Positions 8,879 through 17,623 of a DNA stretch of 64,000 nucleotides are shown here, piece by piece. Source of the stretch: Caldifermentibacillus hisashii (GTDB lineage Bacteria; Bacillota; Bacilli; Bacillales; Caldibacillaceae); the NCBI RefSeq assembly GCF_027568575.1, contig NZ_JANUVP010000003.1. One strand, 5' to 3'. The notes below the pieces were generated by a model, which did not search any database, was not told where the DNA came from, and was given only the letters and a program-made list of their open reading frames with translations. Numbering within the stretch: position 1 is the first letter of the stretch; each line of letters begins with the position of its first letter. The translations under genes and the position numbers were made by a program.

Positions 8879-10018
8879 GTGATTTCATTTCGCCCGACAG
8901 AAGAAGAGACAGCCTTTATTGAAGTTGCTAAAGACCTGGCAATAAATAAAATCAGGCCACTGATTAAAGAAGTTGATCAAAACAGTGAAGGTTTACAAGA
9001 AACATTATCTCAAATGAGTGAGCTCGGATTTTTAGATATGGAATTACCGGAAAGTTGGCATGGATTAGAACTGCCACTCATTTCCCAAGTGCAAATATTA
9101 AAAGCGCTTAGTTACGGGGACTTAGATTTTATCCAAAGCCTACCCGGAGCAGGGGATGCAGCTTCTCTAATTCGCTTATTACCGGAAACAGAAGAAATGC
9201 AAACTTTTAGAGAAAAATATTTATCTGCTGAAAATAAAACGATCGCCTATACGGAAGCTGTTGATCAGGAAATGGATTGGGGCAGTACCATACAATTAGA
9301 AAATGATGGTGATGGATATATCCTGAGTGGTCGGACTCTCCCAACCAGATTAGCCATGCAAGCTCATTTTGTTGTCATAAGTACGACAGATTCTTTCGGA
9401 AGGAAAGTGATCTTTTATCTCGATCATGGTGACTGGGAGAAGGAAGAAAATAATCAGTTTGGTTTAGTTTCTTCCGGAATTGCATCCCTTCAATTTCATC
9501 GGGAGAAAATTGCGAAGAGTCAAGTACTCAGTATTGGTGACCAAGCGGAAAAGGTGATAACTCAAGCACGGGGTAGAATCCAAATTCTTCAGGCAGCAAA
9601 AGAAGTCGGTTTGGCGGAAGCAGCTCTCGATTATGCAACTGAATATACAGCCGGAAGATATGCCTTTGGTCAGGAAATAGCGAAATTTCAAGGGGTATCA
9701 TTTCGGATCGCAAAAATGGCGATTGAGGGAAAAGCAGCCAATAATCTAGTTCTGGAAGCAGCAGTCAATACCGATAGAAAATCAACGAACGATAGCCTGG
9801 CTTTAAGAGGCTTACAACGTGCCCATCGCGCCGTCTGTTTTGCGACTGACTCTGCCGTTCAATTGTTAGGCGGGCACGGATTTATCAGGGAATACCCGGT
9901 AGAAAAGTGGATGCGAGATGCCCAAGCACAGGTCATGTTATACGGGAAAGAAAAAGACCTGCTACTGCAATATGGAAAACGACTGGTCGAAGAGGAAAAG
10001 GATGTGGCCCGATTATGA
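8879..10018 (+). CDS. acyl-CoA dehydrogenase-like protein lacking the catalytic Glu
   Basis: A 379-residue acyl-CoA dehydrogenase fold starting at GTG behind GAGGAGG. The C-terminal LLGGHGFIREYPVEKWMRDA (near 330-348) is well kept, but the place of the catalytic glutamate (YEGT or FEGT in relatives) reads YGKE at 355-358. The flavin-region signature TEPxxGSD is also replaced by TEAVDQEMDWG near 125. It is therefore probably not active alone. Its stop overlaps the start of the next gene by ATGA; that gene encodes a complete dehydrogenase. Split alpha/beta acyl-CoA dehydrogenases of this kind are known from actinobacterial steroid degradation (FadE pairs), and I infer a similar heteromer. Confidence 0.87.
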   Translation: MISFRPTEEETAFIEVAKDLAINKIRPLIKEVDQNSEGLQETLSQMSELGFLDMELPESWHGLELPLISQVQILKALSYGDLDFIQSLPGAGDAASLIRLLPETEEMQTFREKYLSAENKTIAYTEAVDQEMDWGSTIQLENDGDGYILSGRTLPTRLAMQAHFVVISTTDSFGRKVIFYLDHGDWEKEENNQFGLVSSGIASLQFHREKIAKSQVLSIGDQAEKVITQARGRIQILQAAKEVGLAEAALDYATEYTAGRYAFGQEIAKFQGVSFRIAKMAIEGKAANNLVLEAAVNTDRKSTNDSLALRGLQRAHRAVCFATDSAVQLLGGHGFIREYPVEKWMRDAQAQVMLYGKEKDLLLQYGKRLVEEEKDVARL

Positions 10019-11217
10019 TTTCCTTTGAATTATCTGAACAACAAAAACAAATGAAAGAGTTGACTCATTATTTAGCTGAATATGAAATTCGACCCATTGC
10101 CTTGGAAGCCGAACGGTTAAAAAAAGTACCGGAAGAATTTTTAAATCAAATGAATCAAATGGGGATTCATTTAAACACGGCATCTTTTAAGGGGGATAAA
10201 GCAAAAAACGGGCGACCGAAAAAAGAAAATGAAGCAAACCGAATGGGTGTTATTGCAATGGAAGAATTGGCATGGGGAGATGCCGCCATTACTTTATCTT
10301 TGCCCGGTCCGGGACTTGGAGGACCTCCTATCATGACGAGCGGTACTCCCGAGCAACAAGAGCGGTTTTTAACGATTTTTACAGCAGATCAGCCGAGATG
10401 GGGGGCATATGCATTAACAGAACCCGATGCGGGCTCGGATGCATCAGGAATCCGAACCTCAGCCCGAAAGGTAGGGGGAGGTTATATTTTAAATGGTCAA
10501 AAAATCTTCATTACAAATGGAGCCAGGGCATCATGGGTGGTTGTTTTTGCCACGGTTGATCCGTCTCTCGGCAGAGCGGGACATCGGGCATTTGTTGTTG
10601 AAAAAGGAATGGAAGGTTTTTCCTGTCCGAAAATAGCAGATAAAATGGGGCTTCGTGCCAATGAAACAGCTGAATTAGTTTTTGAAGATTGCTTCGTTCC
10701 CCAAGAAAATCTCTTGGGTGGAGAAAAACTTTATGAACAAAGGGCTTCAAAGGCTTCCGGATTTCAAGTAGCCATGAAAACGTTCGACAGCACCCGGCCC
10801 ATTGTAGCAGCTATGGCGATTGGTATAGCACGAGCGGCATATGAATACACATTGGACATAGTAAAAAAGGAATTTCCAAAACATGGCCGTTTATATCAAA
10901 TTAGTTTGGAAATGCTTGCCGAGGCAGATCAGGACATTGCAGCTGCAAGATTGCTAACTTGGGAAGCTGCCTGGAAAGCAGATATCGGAATAGAAAATGC
11001 GAAAGAAGCCGCAATGTGTAAAGCACTTGCCGGTCAAATGGCTCTTGTCGTTTGTAAAAAATGTTTAGACTTGCTTGGACCGGTTGGATTAACCGGTCAC
11101 TTGGTGGAAAAATGGTATAGAGATGTAAAAGTATTTGATATTTTCGAAGGGACAAATGAAATTCAGCATTTGGTTGTTGCTCGCCGACAATATGCCCCGT
11201 ATAACATTCGAGTCTGA
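10015..11217 (+). CDS. acyl-CoA dehydrogenase, catalytic partner
   Basis: A 400-residue flavin-dependent acyl-CoA dehydrogenase catalysing alpha,beta-desaturation of an acyl-CoA. It has the standard TEPDAGSDASG flavin segment near residue 142, the LLGPVGLTGHLVEKWYRD helix and the catalytic Glu378 in FEGTNEIQ. The ATG at 10015 overlaps the stop of the preceding dehydrogenase-like gene (ATGA), pointing to translational coupling and 1:1 production. Together with that Glu-less partner it is a candidate alpha2beta2 enzyme. Downstream after 132 bp come enoyl-CoA hydratase, SDR and thiolase genes, completing a beta-oxidation set. Confidence 0.92.
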   Translation: MISFELSEQQKQMKELTHYLAEYEIRPIALEAERLKKVPEEFLNQMNQMGIHLNTASFKGDKAKNGRPKKENEANRMGVIAMEELAWGDAAITLSLPGPGLGGPPIMTSGTPEQQERFLTIFTADQPRWGAYALTEPDAGSDASGIRTSARKVGGGYILNGQKIFITNGARASWVVVFATVDPSLGRAGHRAFVVEKGMEGFSCPKIADKMGLRANETAELVFEDCFVPQENLLGGEKLYEQRASKASGFQVAMKTFDSTRPIVAAMAIGIARAAYEYTLDIVKKEFPKHGRLYQISLEMLAEADQDIAAARLLTWEAAWKADIGIENAKEAAMCKALAGQMALVVCKKCLDLLGPVGLTGHLVEKWYRDVKVFDIFEGTNEIQHLVVARRQYAPYNIRV

Positions 11218-11349
11218 TTTAATGTGTATGAAACACGTTTTATACAATTGAATGGAAACGTTTTTATCAGGGAAAAGCAGGCAATTTGAATAGATTGTAT
11301 TAAAAACGAGTATTCATACACATCACATTTACGGATTGGAGGTGTGAAC

Positions 11350-12138
11350 ATGGAATTTGCAACGATTAACATTCATAAGCGAGACAAAGGTGTAGCTTGG
11401 CTAATGATAAACAATCCTCCTGTAAATGCGATTAATGATACGTTAATGGATGACCTCGAAAAAGCTGCCGATGTATTAGAAAACGATCCGGATGTGCGTG
11501 TCATTGTTATCGCAAGCCAACATCCAAAGATTTTTTTAGCAGGGGCAGATTTAAAAGCGATGATTGCCAATTCAGCCGATTATGCAGGAGAAGAAAACGG
11601 TATTGAAAAAGGGAGTATGCGCATGCAAAACTGTTTTCACCGCTTCTCCACACTTGAAAAACCAGTAATTGCAGCCATTAACGGCCATGCTTTAGGAGGT
11701 GGCTGCGAGTTGGCAATGGCATGTGACTTTCGAATCATGGGCAAAGGGCGAATCGGTCTTACGGAGGTATCCCTTGGAATTTTACCCGGTGCAGGCGGAA
11801 CACAAATATTGACAAGACTCGTTGGAAGAGCAAAAGCGCTTGAACTGATTTTTACTGCCAAACAATTGGAAGCAAAGGAAGCGAAAGAAATTGGTCTTAT
11901 TCATCAGGCGGTAAATCCGGAACATTTCGAACAGGAAGTGACGGAATTTGCGGAATTGTTGGCTCAAGGCGCTGTGAAAGCAATGGGTTTAGCAAAACGG
12001 GCGGTCAATGCCGCTGATTTGCCGATCGAAAAAGGATTACAAATTGAAGCAAAAGCGTTTGCTGAAACATTTTTAACGGATGAACCGGCAATCGGTTTAA
12101 CGGCCTTTTTTAATAAAGAAAAAGCAATATTTATTTGA
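11350..12138 (+). CDS. enoyl-CoA hydratase/isomerase (crotonase family)
   Basis: A 262-residue crotonase that hydrates 2-enoyl-CoA. The oxyanion-hole segment AGADLKAM is at 64-71. Both catalytic acids seem present: Glu120 in GGGCELAM and Glu139 in TEVSLGILPGAGG, which argues for a true hydratase. The ATG at 11350 is chosen over the GTG two codons before because GGAGGTG is seven bases upstream. A 132-bp gap separates it from the dehydrogenase pair, so it may have its own promoter, but direction and function fit one pathway. Confidence 0.92.
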   Translation: MEFATINIHKRDKGVAWLMINNPPVNAINDTLMDDLEKAADVLENDPDVRVIVIASQHPKIFLAGADLKAMIANSADYAGEENGIEKGSMRMQNCFHRFSTLEKPVIAAINGHALGGGCELAMACDFRIMGKGRIGLTEVSLGILPGAGGTQILTRLVGRAKALELIFTAKQLEAKEAKEIGLIHQAVNPEHFEQEVTEFAELLAQGAVKAMGLAKRAVNAADLPIEKGLQIEAKAFAETFLTDEPAIGLTAFFNKEKAIFI

Positions 12139-12160
12139 AAGGTAAAGTGAGGTAAGAGTC

Positions 12161-13003
12161 ATGTCCAGTTGGGATGAATTTTTAAAAGGAAAAACCGCGA
12201 TTATAACGGGAGCTTCACGTGGAATTGGCAGAGCAACAGCACTTGCCTTGGCAGAAGCCGGTGCCGATATCGTCATTACCGATATTTTACTGGAATCAGA
12301 TGACAGTAATGAACAAGTGGCGGAAAAGTATGGTCCGATCGCTCAAATTATGCAGAGCACAAATGTCATTTATTCAGAAAAAACCACGATGGAAATTCGG
12401 GAAATGGGTCGGAAAGCGATGGCGATCAAAATGGATGTTACTGATCGAGAACAGATAAAAAATGTCTTTGCTCACGTAAAAGAGGAATTTGGCAAAATTG
12501 ATATTTTAGTTAATAATGCCGGAACATTAGATCATGTTTCACAAATTACGGACCAAAATGATGATTTTTGGCAACGAGATTTAAATGTCAACTTAACCGG
12601 AACATATAATTGTACCAAAGCAGTCTGGCCATATATGAAAGAGCAACAATACGGAAAAATCATTAATTTATCTTCTGTTGCGGGGACCTTGGGTGGTTTT
12701 GGTCAGGCCAGCTATTCAGCAACAAAGGGTGGTATCTTAAGTTTTACAAAAAGTATGGCGTTAGAAGGGGCAAGGCACGGTATTAATGTGAACGCCATTG
12801 TTCCGGGAGTGATCGAATCGGAAGCTTTTCGGATGGGGAATCCGAACATGAATGAACGAATGATTAAACGGACCGCTTTTAGAAGACCCGGGCAACCGGA
12901 AGATATTGCCAATGCCATTACCTTCTTAGTTTCAGATAAAGCAAAATATATAACCGGTATTGGACTAAATGTTTCCGGCGGTATCGAATTATTTACTTTC
13001 TAG
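12161..13003 (+). CDS. SDR-family 3-hydroxyacyl dehydrogenase-like oxidoreductase
   Basis: A 280-residue classical short-chain dehydrogenase: TGASRGIG at 16-23 for NAD(P), NNAG at 118-121, Ser171/172, and the catalytic Tyr185-x3-Lys189 in YSATK. It is longer than usual because of an insertion of about 35 residues between strands 2 and 3 (about 45-80). By position after the hydratase and before the thiolase, it probably oxidises the 3-hydroxyacyl-CoA, a job usually done by the unrelated FadB/Hbd dehydrogenases; the assignment is inference. Starts 23 bp after the hydratase stop. Confidence 0.88.
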   Translation: MSSWDEFLKGKTAIITGASRGIGRATALALAEAGADIVITDILLESDDSNEQVAEKYGPIAQIMQSTNVIYSEKTTMEIREMGRKAMAIKMDVTDREQIKNVFAHVKEEFGKIDILVNNAGTLDHVSQITDQNDDFWQRDLNVNLTGTYNCTKAVWPYMKEQQYGKIINLSSVAGTLGGFGQASYSATKGGILSFTKSMALEGARHGINVNAIVPGVIESEAFRMGNPNMNERMIKRTAFRRPGQPEDIANAITFLVSDKAKYITGIGLNVSGGIELFTF

Positions 13004-13041
13004 AATGATAGGTTTACAGATTCGAAAAAGGAGGGAGAGGA

Positions 13042-14175
13042 TTGCGAGAGGCTGTAATTGTTGACGCAATACGGACACCGATTGGAAGAAAGAAAGGAAT
13101 GTTTATCCAAGTTCATCCGGTAGATTTATTGGTACCAGTTTTAAAGTCATTAGTAGAGCGGAACCAATTGGACCCATCAGAAATAGATGATGTCATTTGC
13201 GGTTGTGTAACGATGACGGATGAACAAGGAGGCAATATCGGCCGAATGAGCGTTTTGGCAGCCGGTTTGCCGGTAGAAATTCCTGCCTTTTCCTTAAACC
13301 GGATGTGCGGTTCCAGCCAACAAGCAATTCATAATGCATCACAAGCGATTTTGGCTAATGATGACGATATTGTGATTGCTTGTGGCGTTGAAAATATGTC
13401 GAGAGTACCAATGGCCAGCGATATCGGAAATTTCAGCGAACAGCTGTTAGATAAGCATCAAGTAATACCCCAAGGGATGTCGGCAGAACTGATTGCCGAG
13501 CATTGGCAATTATCAAGACAAGAACTGGATGAATTTGCATATGAAAGTCACCAAAAGGCAATTGAAGCGACAGATAAGGGCTTATTTTCCAGAGAAATTT
13601 TACCCTTTCGAGAAAACGGTCAGGAAATAAAAACAGATGAAGGGATTCGCAGGGATACCAATTTACAAAAATTATCCGAGCTAACTCCTTCTTTCAATCC
13701 GTCATCCGGCGTAATAACGGCGGGGAACTCAAGCCAAATCAGTGACGGAGCGGCAGGCGTATTAATGATGTCATCCGAGAAAGCCAAACAACTCGGTCTA
13801 AAGCCGCGAGCAAAGATTATTGCCCGATCCGTTGTCGGGATTGATCCGGTCATGATGTTAACCGGAGTCATCCCGGCTACTGAAAAAGTTTTAAAGAAAG
13901 CCGGACTTACATTAGACCAAATGGATGTCATCGAAATTAATGAGGCCTTCGCTTCGGTTGTTAAAGCGTGGGCGAAGGAATTAAAGCCGGATATGAAAAA
14001 AGTAAATCCAAGAGGTGGGGCGATTGCGCTCGGTCATCCGTTAGGTGCAAGTGGTGCACGAATAATGACTACTTTGCTTCATACTTTGGAAGATATGGAT
14101 GGAAAATACGGTCTGCAAGTTATGTGTATCGGCTTTGGCATGGCCACTGCCACAATTATCGAAAAAATGGAATGA
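13042..14175 (+). CDS. acetyl-CoA acyltransferase (thiolase, FadA family)
   Basis: A 377-residue thiolase cleaving 3-ketoacyl-CoA with CoA. Cys89 sits in LNRMCGSSQQ, His332 in GHPLGASGAR and the second catalytic Cys362 in MCIGFGMA, where the usual GGG is GFG. The NRMCGSSQQ wording and slightly short length recall thiolases of the steroid/branched side-chain type (FadA5-like) more than the general FadA, a weak inference. TTG start behind GGAGGGAGAGG. Followed 26 bp later by the second SCP2 gene. Confidence 0.9.
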   Translation: MREAVIVDAIRTPIGRKKGMFIQVHPVDLLVPVLKSLVERNQLDPSEIDDVICGCVTMTDEQGGNIGRMSVLAAGLPVEIPAFSLNRMCGSSQQAIHNASQAILANDDDIVIACGVENMSRVPMASDIGNFSEQLLDKHQVIPQGMSAELIAEHWQLSRQELDEFAYESHQKAIEATDKGLFSREILPFRENGQEIKTDEGIRRDTNLQKLSELTPSFNPSSGVITAGNSSQISDGAAGVLMMSSEKAKQLGLKPRAKIIARSVVGIDPVMMLTGVIPATEKVLKKAGLTLDQMDVIEINEAFASVVKAWAKELKPDMKKVNPRGGAIALGHPLGASGARIMTTLLHTLEDMDGKYGLQVMCIGFGMATATIIEKME

Positions 14176-14201
14176 AAATAACAAAATTGGAGGGATTTAA
14201 A

Positions 14202-14549
14202 ATGAATTTTACCAAACCAAGTTCCATTGAAGTGTTTGAAATGATTGATGCGGCATTAAAACATGATCCGAGTATAACAAAAGGAAAAGAAGGTGTGTAT
14301 CAATTTACCTTACAAGGAGAAGACGGCGGTACTTATCAAATTATCATTGATGAAAAGGGAGGCAGAGCCGTAAGCGGGGAGGAATTGAAACCAACTTGTA
14401 TACTTGTGATAAATACGGAAGATTTCAAAGATATGATTGCAAAAAAATTGAATCCGACCGTTGCCTTTATGAGCGGAAAACTAAAAATCAAAGGGAATAT
14501 GGGGCTTGCACTGAAACTACAAACCTTGCTTAACGCAGTAAATTTCTAG
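14202..14549 (+). CDS. SCP2 sterol-carrier domain protein (second copy)
   Basis: A 115-residue SCP2 domain related to the one at 8506: both end FMsGrLKIKGnmGLALKLQTLL and share the CTxIxxxxEDF segment. ATG 14202 follows TTGGAGGGA. It closes the dehydrogenase-hydratase-SDR-thiolase run. Two lipid-carrier proteins flanking one beta-oxidation set suggest a poorly soluble substrate. Behind it lies structured repeat family A (14617-14775), then the R2lox gene. Confidence 0.88.
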   Translation: MNFTKPSSIEVFEMIDAALKHDPSITKGKEGVYQFTLQGEDGGTYQIIIDEKGGRAVSGEELKPTCILVINTEDFKDMIAKKLNPTVAFMSGKLKIKGNMGLALKLQTLLNAVNF

Positions 14550-14616
14550 CTTATAGAAGAAATTGATTTTGGAAATTGACAATCGGAACGGCTCATTACA
14601 TGAAAGGGCCGTTTCT

Positions 14617-14775
14617 TAATAAAGTGAAACTCCATTAGTGGGGTTTTCTTCATCCTCCACTGACGGTTAGATGAACCAATCGGGCCTTTCGGGTACTTAT
14701 TTTCTTCCTTTACATCTTTCTTTCTCTTAAACCATAACAGGAAGATTTAGTAACTGTTTGTGCCGGCTAAATTTG
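14617..14775 (+). repeat. structured repeat family A, copy 2
   Basis: Begins AAAGTGAAACTCCATTAGTG, folds a first hairpin (CCATTAGTGGGG with CCTCCACTGACGG), carries the core TGAACCAATCGG and a second stem (CTTCCT ... AGGAAG). The element ends just before the ribosome site of the R2lox gene and lies in the same direction. The 250 bp between the second SCP2 gene and R2lox hold little else. Confidence 0.75.
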
Positions 14776-14800
14776 ACAAATTTTTCAAGGAGGTATTTGT

Positions 14801-15712
14801 ATGGTTCATGAGAGTTTTCAAACTGTTGACAGCCAATTGAATTGGGAATCACCGATGTATAAATTGTGGGAAAAAGCGAAGAAAAACGGGAAATGGGACC
14901 CTGCCGAAATTGATTTTACACAGGATAAAATTGATTATGAAAATATGACCGATGATGAAAGAATAACGATTTTACCGCTGGTTGCCTCATTTGCCGGCGG
15001 TGAAGAAGCTGTCACATTAGATATCTTGCCAATGGTACAGCTGATGGCAAGGCAAGGAAGATTGGAAGATACAATGTTTTTGTCGACTTTCATGTTTGAT
15101 GAAGCGAAACATACGGAATTATTTTCCAGATGGCAAAAAGAAATTGGGATTCAAAATATTGATCTTACCTCTTTCCATGGCGACAGTTATAAGCGAATTT
15201 TTTATGAAGAATTACCGGAAAAAATGGAACGACTCAATACCGATGATTCACCGGAAGCTATCATTAAGGCTGCAACCGTTTACAATATGATTGTTGAAGG
15301 GATTTTGGCAGAAACCGGTTATTACTCTTTTCGCCAAATATTTAAAAAAGCAGGGATGTTACCGGGCATTTTACAAGGGATTGATTATTTGAACCAGGAT
15401 GAAGGTCGGCATCTTCGTTTCGGAATTTATACTATCCAAAGACATGTCGCCGGGAATGAGAAAAACTATAAAATTTTCATTGATTATATGGATGAATTAT
15501 GGCCGGATGCATACGGTGTCATTGAATACTTAACAACATTATATGATATCCAAGTTGCCCAAGATTGGGTACGAACAAGATTTGATTTTGATTCAAATAT
15601 CATGAGGGAATATGCAAAAAGGCAGTTTGAAATTCGGAAAAACCAGGTTGATCGGGCGCGTAAATATGCTGATGCAGTTCAATTAGATCAAGAATGGACG
15701 ACAGAAGTTTAA
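14801..15712 (+). CDS. R2-like ligand-binding oxidase (R2lox)
   Basis: A 303-residue ferritin-like protein of the ribonucleotide reductase R2-like ligand-binding oxidase family, which holds a Mn/Fe centre and a bound long-chain fatty acid. All six expected metal ligands are present: Glu68, Glu101, His104, Glu166, Glu201 and His204. Val71 and Tyr161, the residues cross-linked by an ether bond in the characterised proteins, are present too. No radical Tyr context of true R2 is needed. Its natural reaction is unknown in the literature I know; here it is embedded between a beta-oxidation set and genes for acyl activation and aldehyde metabolism, which suggests oxidation of a lipid. Start ATG behind AAGGAGG. 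Confidence 0.93.
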   Translation: MVHESFQTVDSQLNWESPMYKLWEKAKKNGKWDPAEIDFTQDKIDYENMTDDERITILPLVASFAGGEEAVTLDILPMVQLMARQGRLEDTMFLSTFMFDEAKHTELFSRWQKEIGIQNIDLTSFHGDSYKRIFYEELPEKMERLNTDDSPEAIIKAATVYNMIVEGILAETGYYSFRQIFKKAGMLPGILQGIDYLNQDEGRHLRFGIYTIQRHVAGNEKNYKIFIDYMDELWPDAYGVIEYLTTLYDIQVAQDWVRTRFDFDSNIMREYAKRQFEIRKNQVDRARKYADAVQLDQEWTTEV

Positions 15713-15742
15713 ATTTATTTGTTTCTTGAAAGGGGGAATCGG

Positions 15743-17590
15743 ATGAAACCGGAAAATCTTGTGGAAATGTTGGATCGAACCATTGACAAATATCCTAATA
15801 AGACCGCCTTTATTTGGAAAGAAGATGGGATTTACCAAAAAATGACCTATCGTACCTTTTGGCAAAAAATTATCCATGTTGCATCGGGTCTTCATCATTT
15901 AGGTATCCAAGAGCAAGATAAAGTAGCCATTATTTCGAACAGTAATCCGATGTGGGGAATCACAGACTTTGCCTTGGCAAGTTTAAATGCAGTGAGTGTA
16001 CCGATTTATCCGACTTTGCCGACTCACCAAGTTCGTTATATTCTTGAAAATGCGGATGTGCGTGCGGTTGTCGTTGAAAATGAAATACAAAGAAAGAAAA
16101 TTATTGATAGTCGGTTAGAGACGATTGATTATATTATCACCATGTACCCAAATGATGATTATAGATCAACGGATAATGAAATCAGTTTTGCTCAATTAGA
16201 AGAAATTGGGAAAAGGAATTCTTTAAATGATTGGGAGGAAAGATGGCGCAATATTGATCGTGATCAGTTGGTGACAATTATTCATACATCCGGTACAAGC
16301 GGAAAACCAAACGGTGTCATGCTTACTCATGGTAATTTTTTGGCGAATATTGAGGCCGTCCAGTTTTGGTTAATTGAAATTACACCGGATGATCTAGCAC
16401 TTTCCTACCTACCTCTTTCTCATGTTTTTGAAAGAATGGCAGGACATTATACTTTGCTTTCCGTCGGGGCAACAATTGCTTATGCAGAGAGTATTGATAC
16501 TTTGCCGGAAAATTTAAAGGAAATTCAACCTACCGTCATGACCAGTGTTCCCCGTTTTTTTGAGAAAGTGTATGCAAGGGTAATGGAAGAAATCGAACAA
16601 GGTAGTGCCATTAAGAAAAAAGTGTTCAATTGGGCAGTGAATGTGGGAATAGAAAGGTATGAACTTTATCTAAAAGCTCGTGTCGATGAATTGATTTTAG
16701 GCGATACCATGCCAAAGTCGTTAAAAAGAAAATGGAAAATTGCCGATCGTTTAGTTTTTCAAAAGGTGAAAAAACAACTTGGGGGCAATCTTCGGGGGCT
16801 GGTCTCAGGCGGTGGCTCGCTAAATAGGGATATTGCAAACTTTTTTTGGGCCATTGATCTCCCTATTTTAGAAGGATACGGATTATCGGAAACGGCACCT
16901 GTTGTAGCAACCAATCCAATGGTTAGGGCTAAAATCGGAACTGTAGGGAAAGTTCTACCTAACCTTGAAGTCAAAATGGCTGATGACGGGGAATTATTCG
17001 TTCGTGGTCCGAGTGTAATGAAAGGTTATTATAAAAATGAAGAAGCAACAAAAGAAGCCTTTGATGGTGATTGGTTTAAAACCGGAGATCTCGGAGAATG
17101 GGATGAAGATGGTTATTTGAAAATTGTTGATCGGAAAAAGAGAATTCTTGTTTTATCAACCGGTAAAAACGTCGCTCCACAGTCAATTGAAAATGCCATT
17201 TGTGAAAGTGCTTTTATCGAATATGCTTTAGTTGTAGGTGACAAGCGAAAATTTGTGGTGGCTTTAATAAAACCTGATTATGAACAGTTAATCCCATGGA
17301 TGGAGCGACATGGCATTCAGGGAAAGTTTTATAATGAAATTGTCCGTGATGAAAAGGTACAACATTTATTAATAAGTGAAGTAGAACAAGCGATTCAACA
17401 ATTTGCCGAATATGAAAAACCAAAGCGGATCATTATCGTGGAAGATGAATGGACTGTTGAGAGCGGTGAAATTACACCGAAGCTATCCGTCCGATATAAA
17501 GTGGTTGAAAACAAGTATCGGGATGCAATCGAAAAGGCTTACGATGAAGAAGATAAAGATAAGAAAAATGTAAAAGTATTTACCGCTTAA
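15743..17590 (+). CDS. long-chain acyl-CoA synthetase (AMP-forming)
   Basis: A 615-residue adenylate-forming ligase of the long FAA1/FadD15-like type. Motifs: the P-loop HTSGTSGKPNGVMLTHGN near residue 180, GYGLSETAP near 378, and the FKTGDLGEWDEDGYLKIVDRKK hinge near 450. It activates a fatty acid to acyl-AMP and then acyl-CoA. ATG 15743 follows GAAAGGGGGAAT and is 30 bp after R2lox, so the two are probably one operon; the upstream in-frame codon at 15719 has no ribosome site. It could activate the product or the substrate of R2lox. Confidence 0.9.
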   Translation: MKPENLVEMLDRTIDKYPNKTAFIWKEDGIYQKMTYRTFWQKIIHVASGLHHLGIQEQDKVAIISNSNPMWGITDFALASLNAVSVPIYPTLPTHQVRYILENADVRAVVVENEIQRKKIIDSRLETIDYIITMYPNDDYRSTDNEISFAQLEEIGKRNSLNDWEERWRNIDRDQLVTIIHTSGTSGKPNGVMLTHGNFLANIEAVQFWLIEITPDDLALSYLPLSHVFERMAGHYTLLSVGATIAYAESIDTLPENLKEIQPTVMTSVPRFFEKVYARVMEEIEQGSAIKKKVFNWAVNVGIERYELYLKARVDELILGDTMPKSLKRKWKIADRLVFQKVKKQLGGNLRGLVSGGGSLNRDIANFFWAIDLPILEGYGLSETAPVVATNPMVRAKIGTVGKVLPNLEVKMADDGELFVRGPSVMKGYYKNEEATKEAFDGDWFKTGDLGEWDEDGYLKIVDRKKRILVLSTGKNVAPQSIENAICESAFIEYALVVGDKRKFVVALIKPDYEQLIPWMERHGIQGKFYNEIVRDEKVQHLLISEVEQAIQQFAEYEKPKRIIIVEDEWTVESGEITPKLSVRYKVVENKYRDAIEKAYDEEDKDKKNVKVFTA

Positions 17591-17623
17591 TGGGATGAAA
17601 AATATGGCTATGGAGGTGAAAGG

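Noticed and set aside
9907..10014. Upstream extension of the second acyl-CoA dehydrogenase
   Set aside because: The extra 36 residues overlap the first dehydrogenase and do not resemble the family; the ATGA overlap start at 10015 gives the usual length.
13620..13931. 103-codon minus-strand frame within the thiolase gene
   Set aside because: Overlaps a complete thiolase with catalytic residues; composition is typical of an antisense shadow.
13968..14201. Upstream extension of the second SCP2 protein
   Set aside because: The extension overlaps the thiolase frame, reads as unrelated residues, and a strong ribosome site supports ATG 14202.
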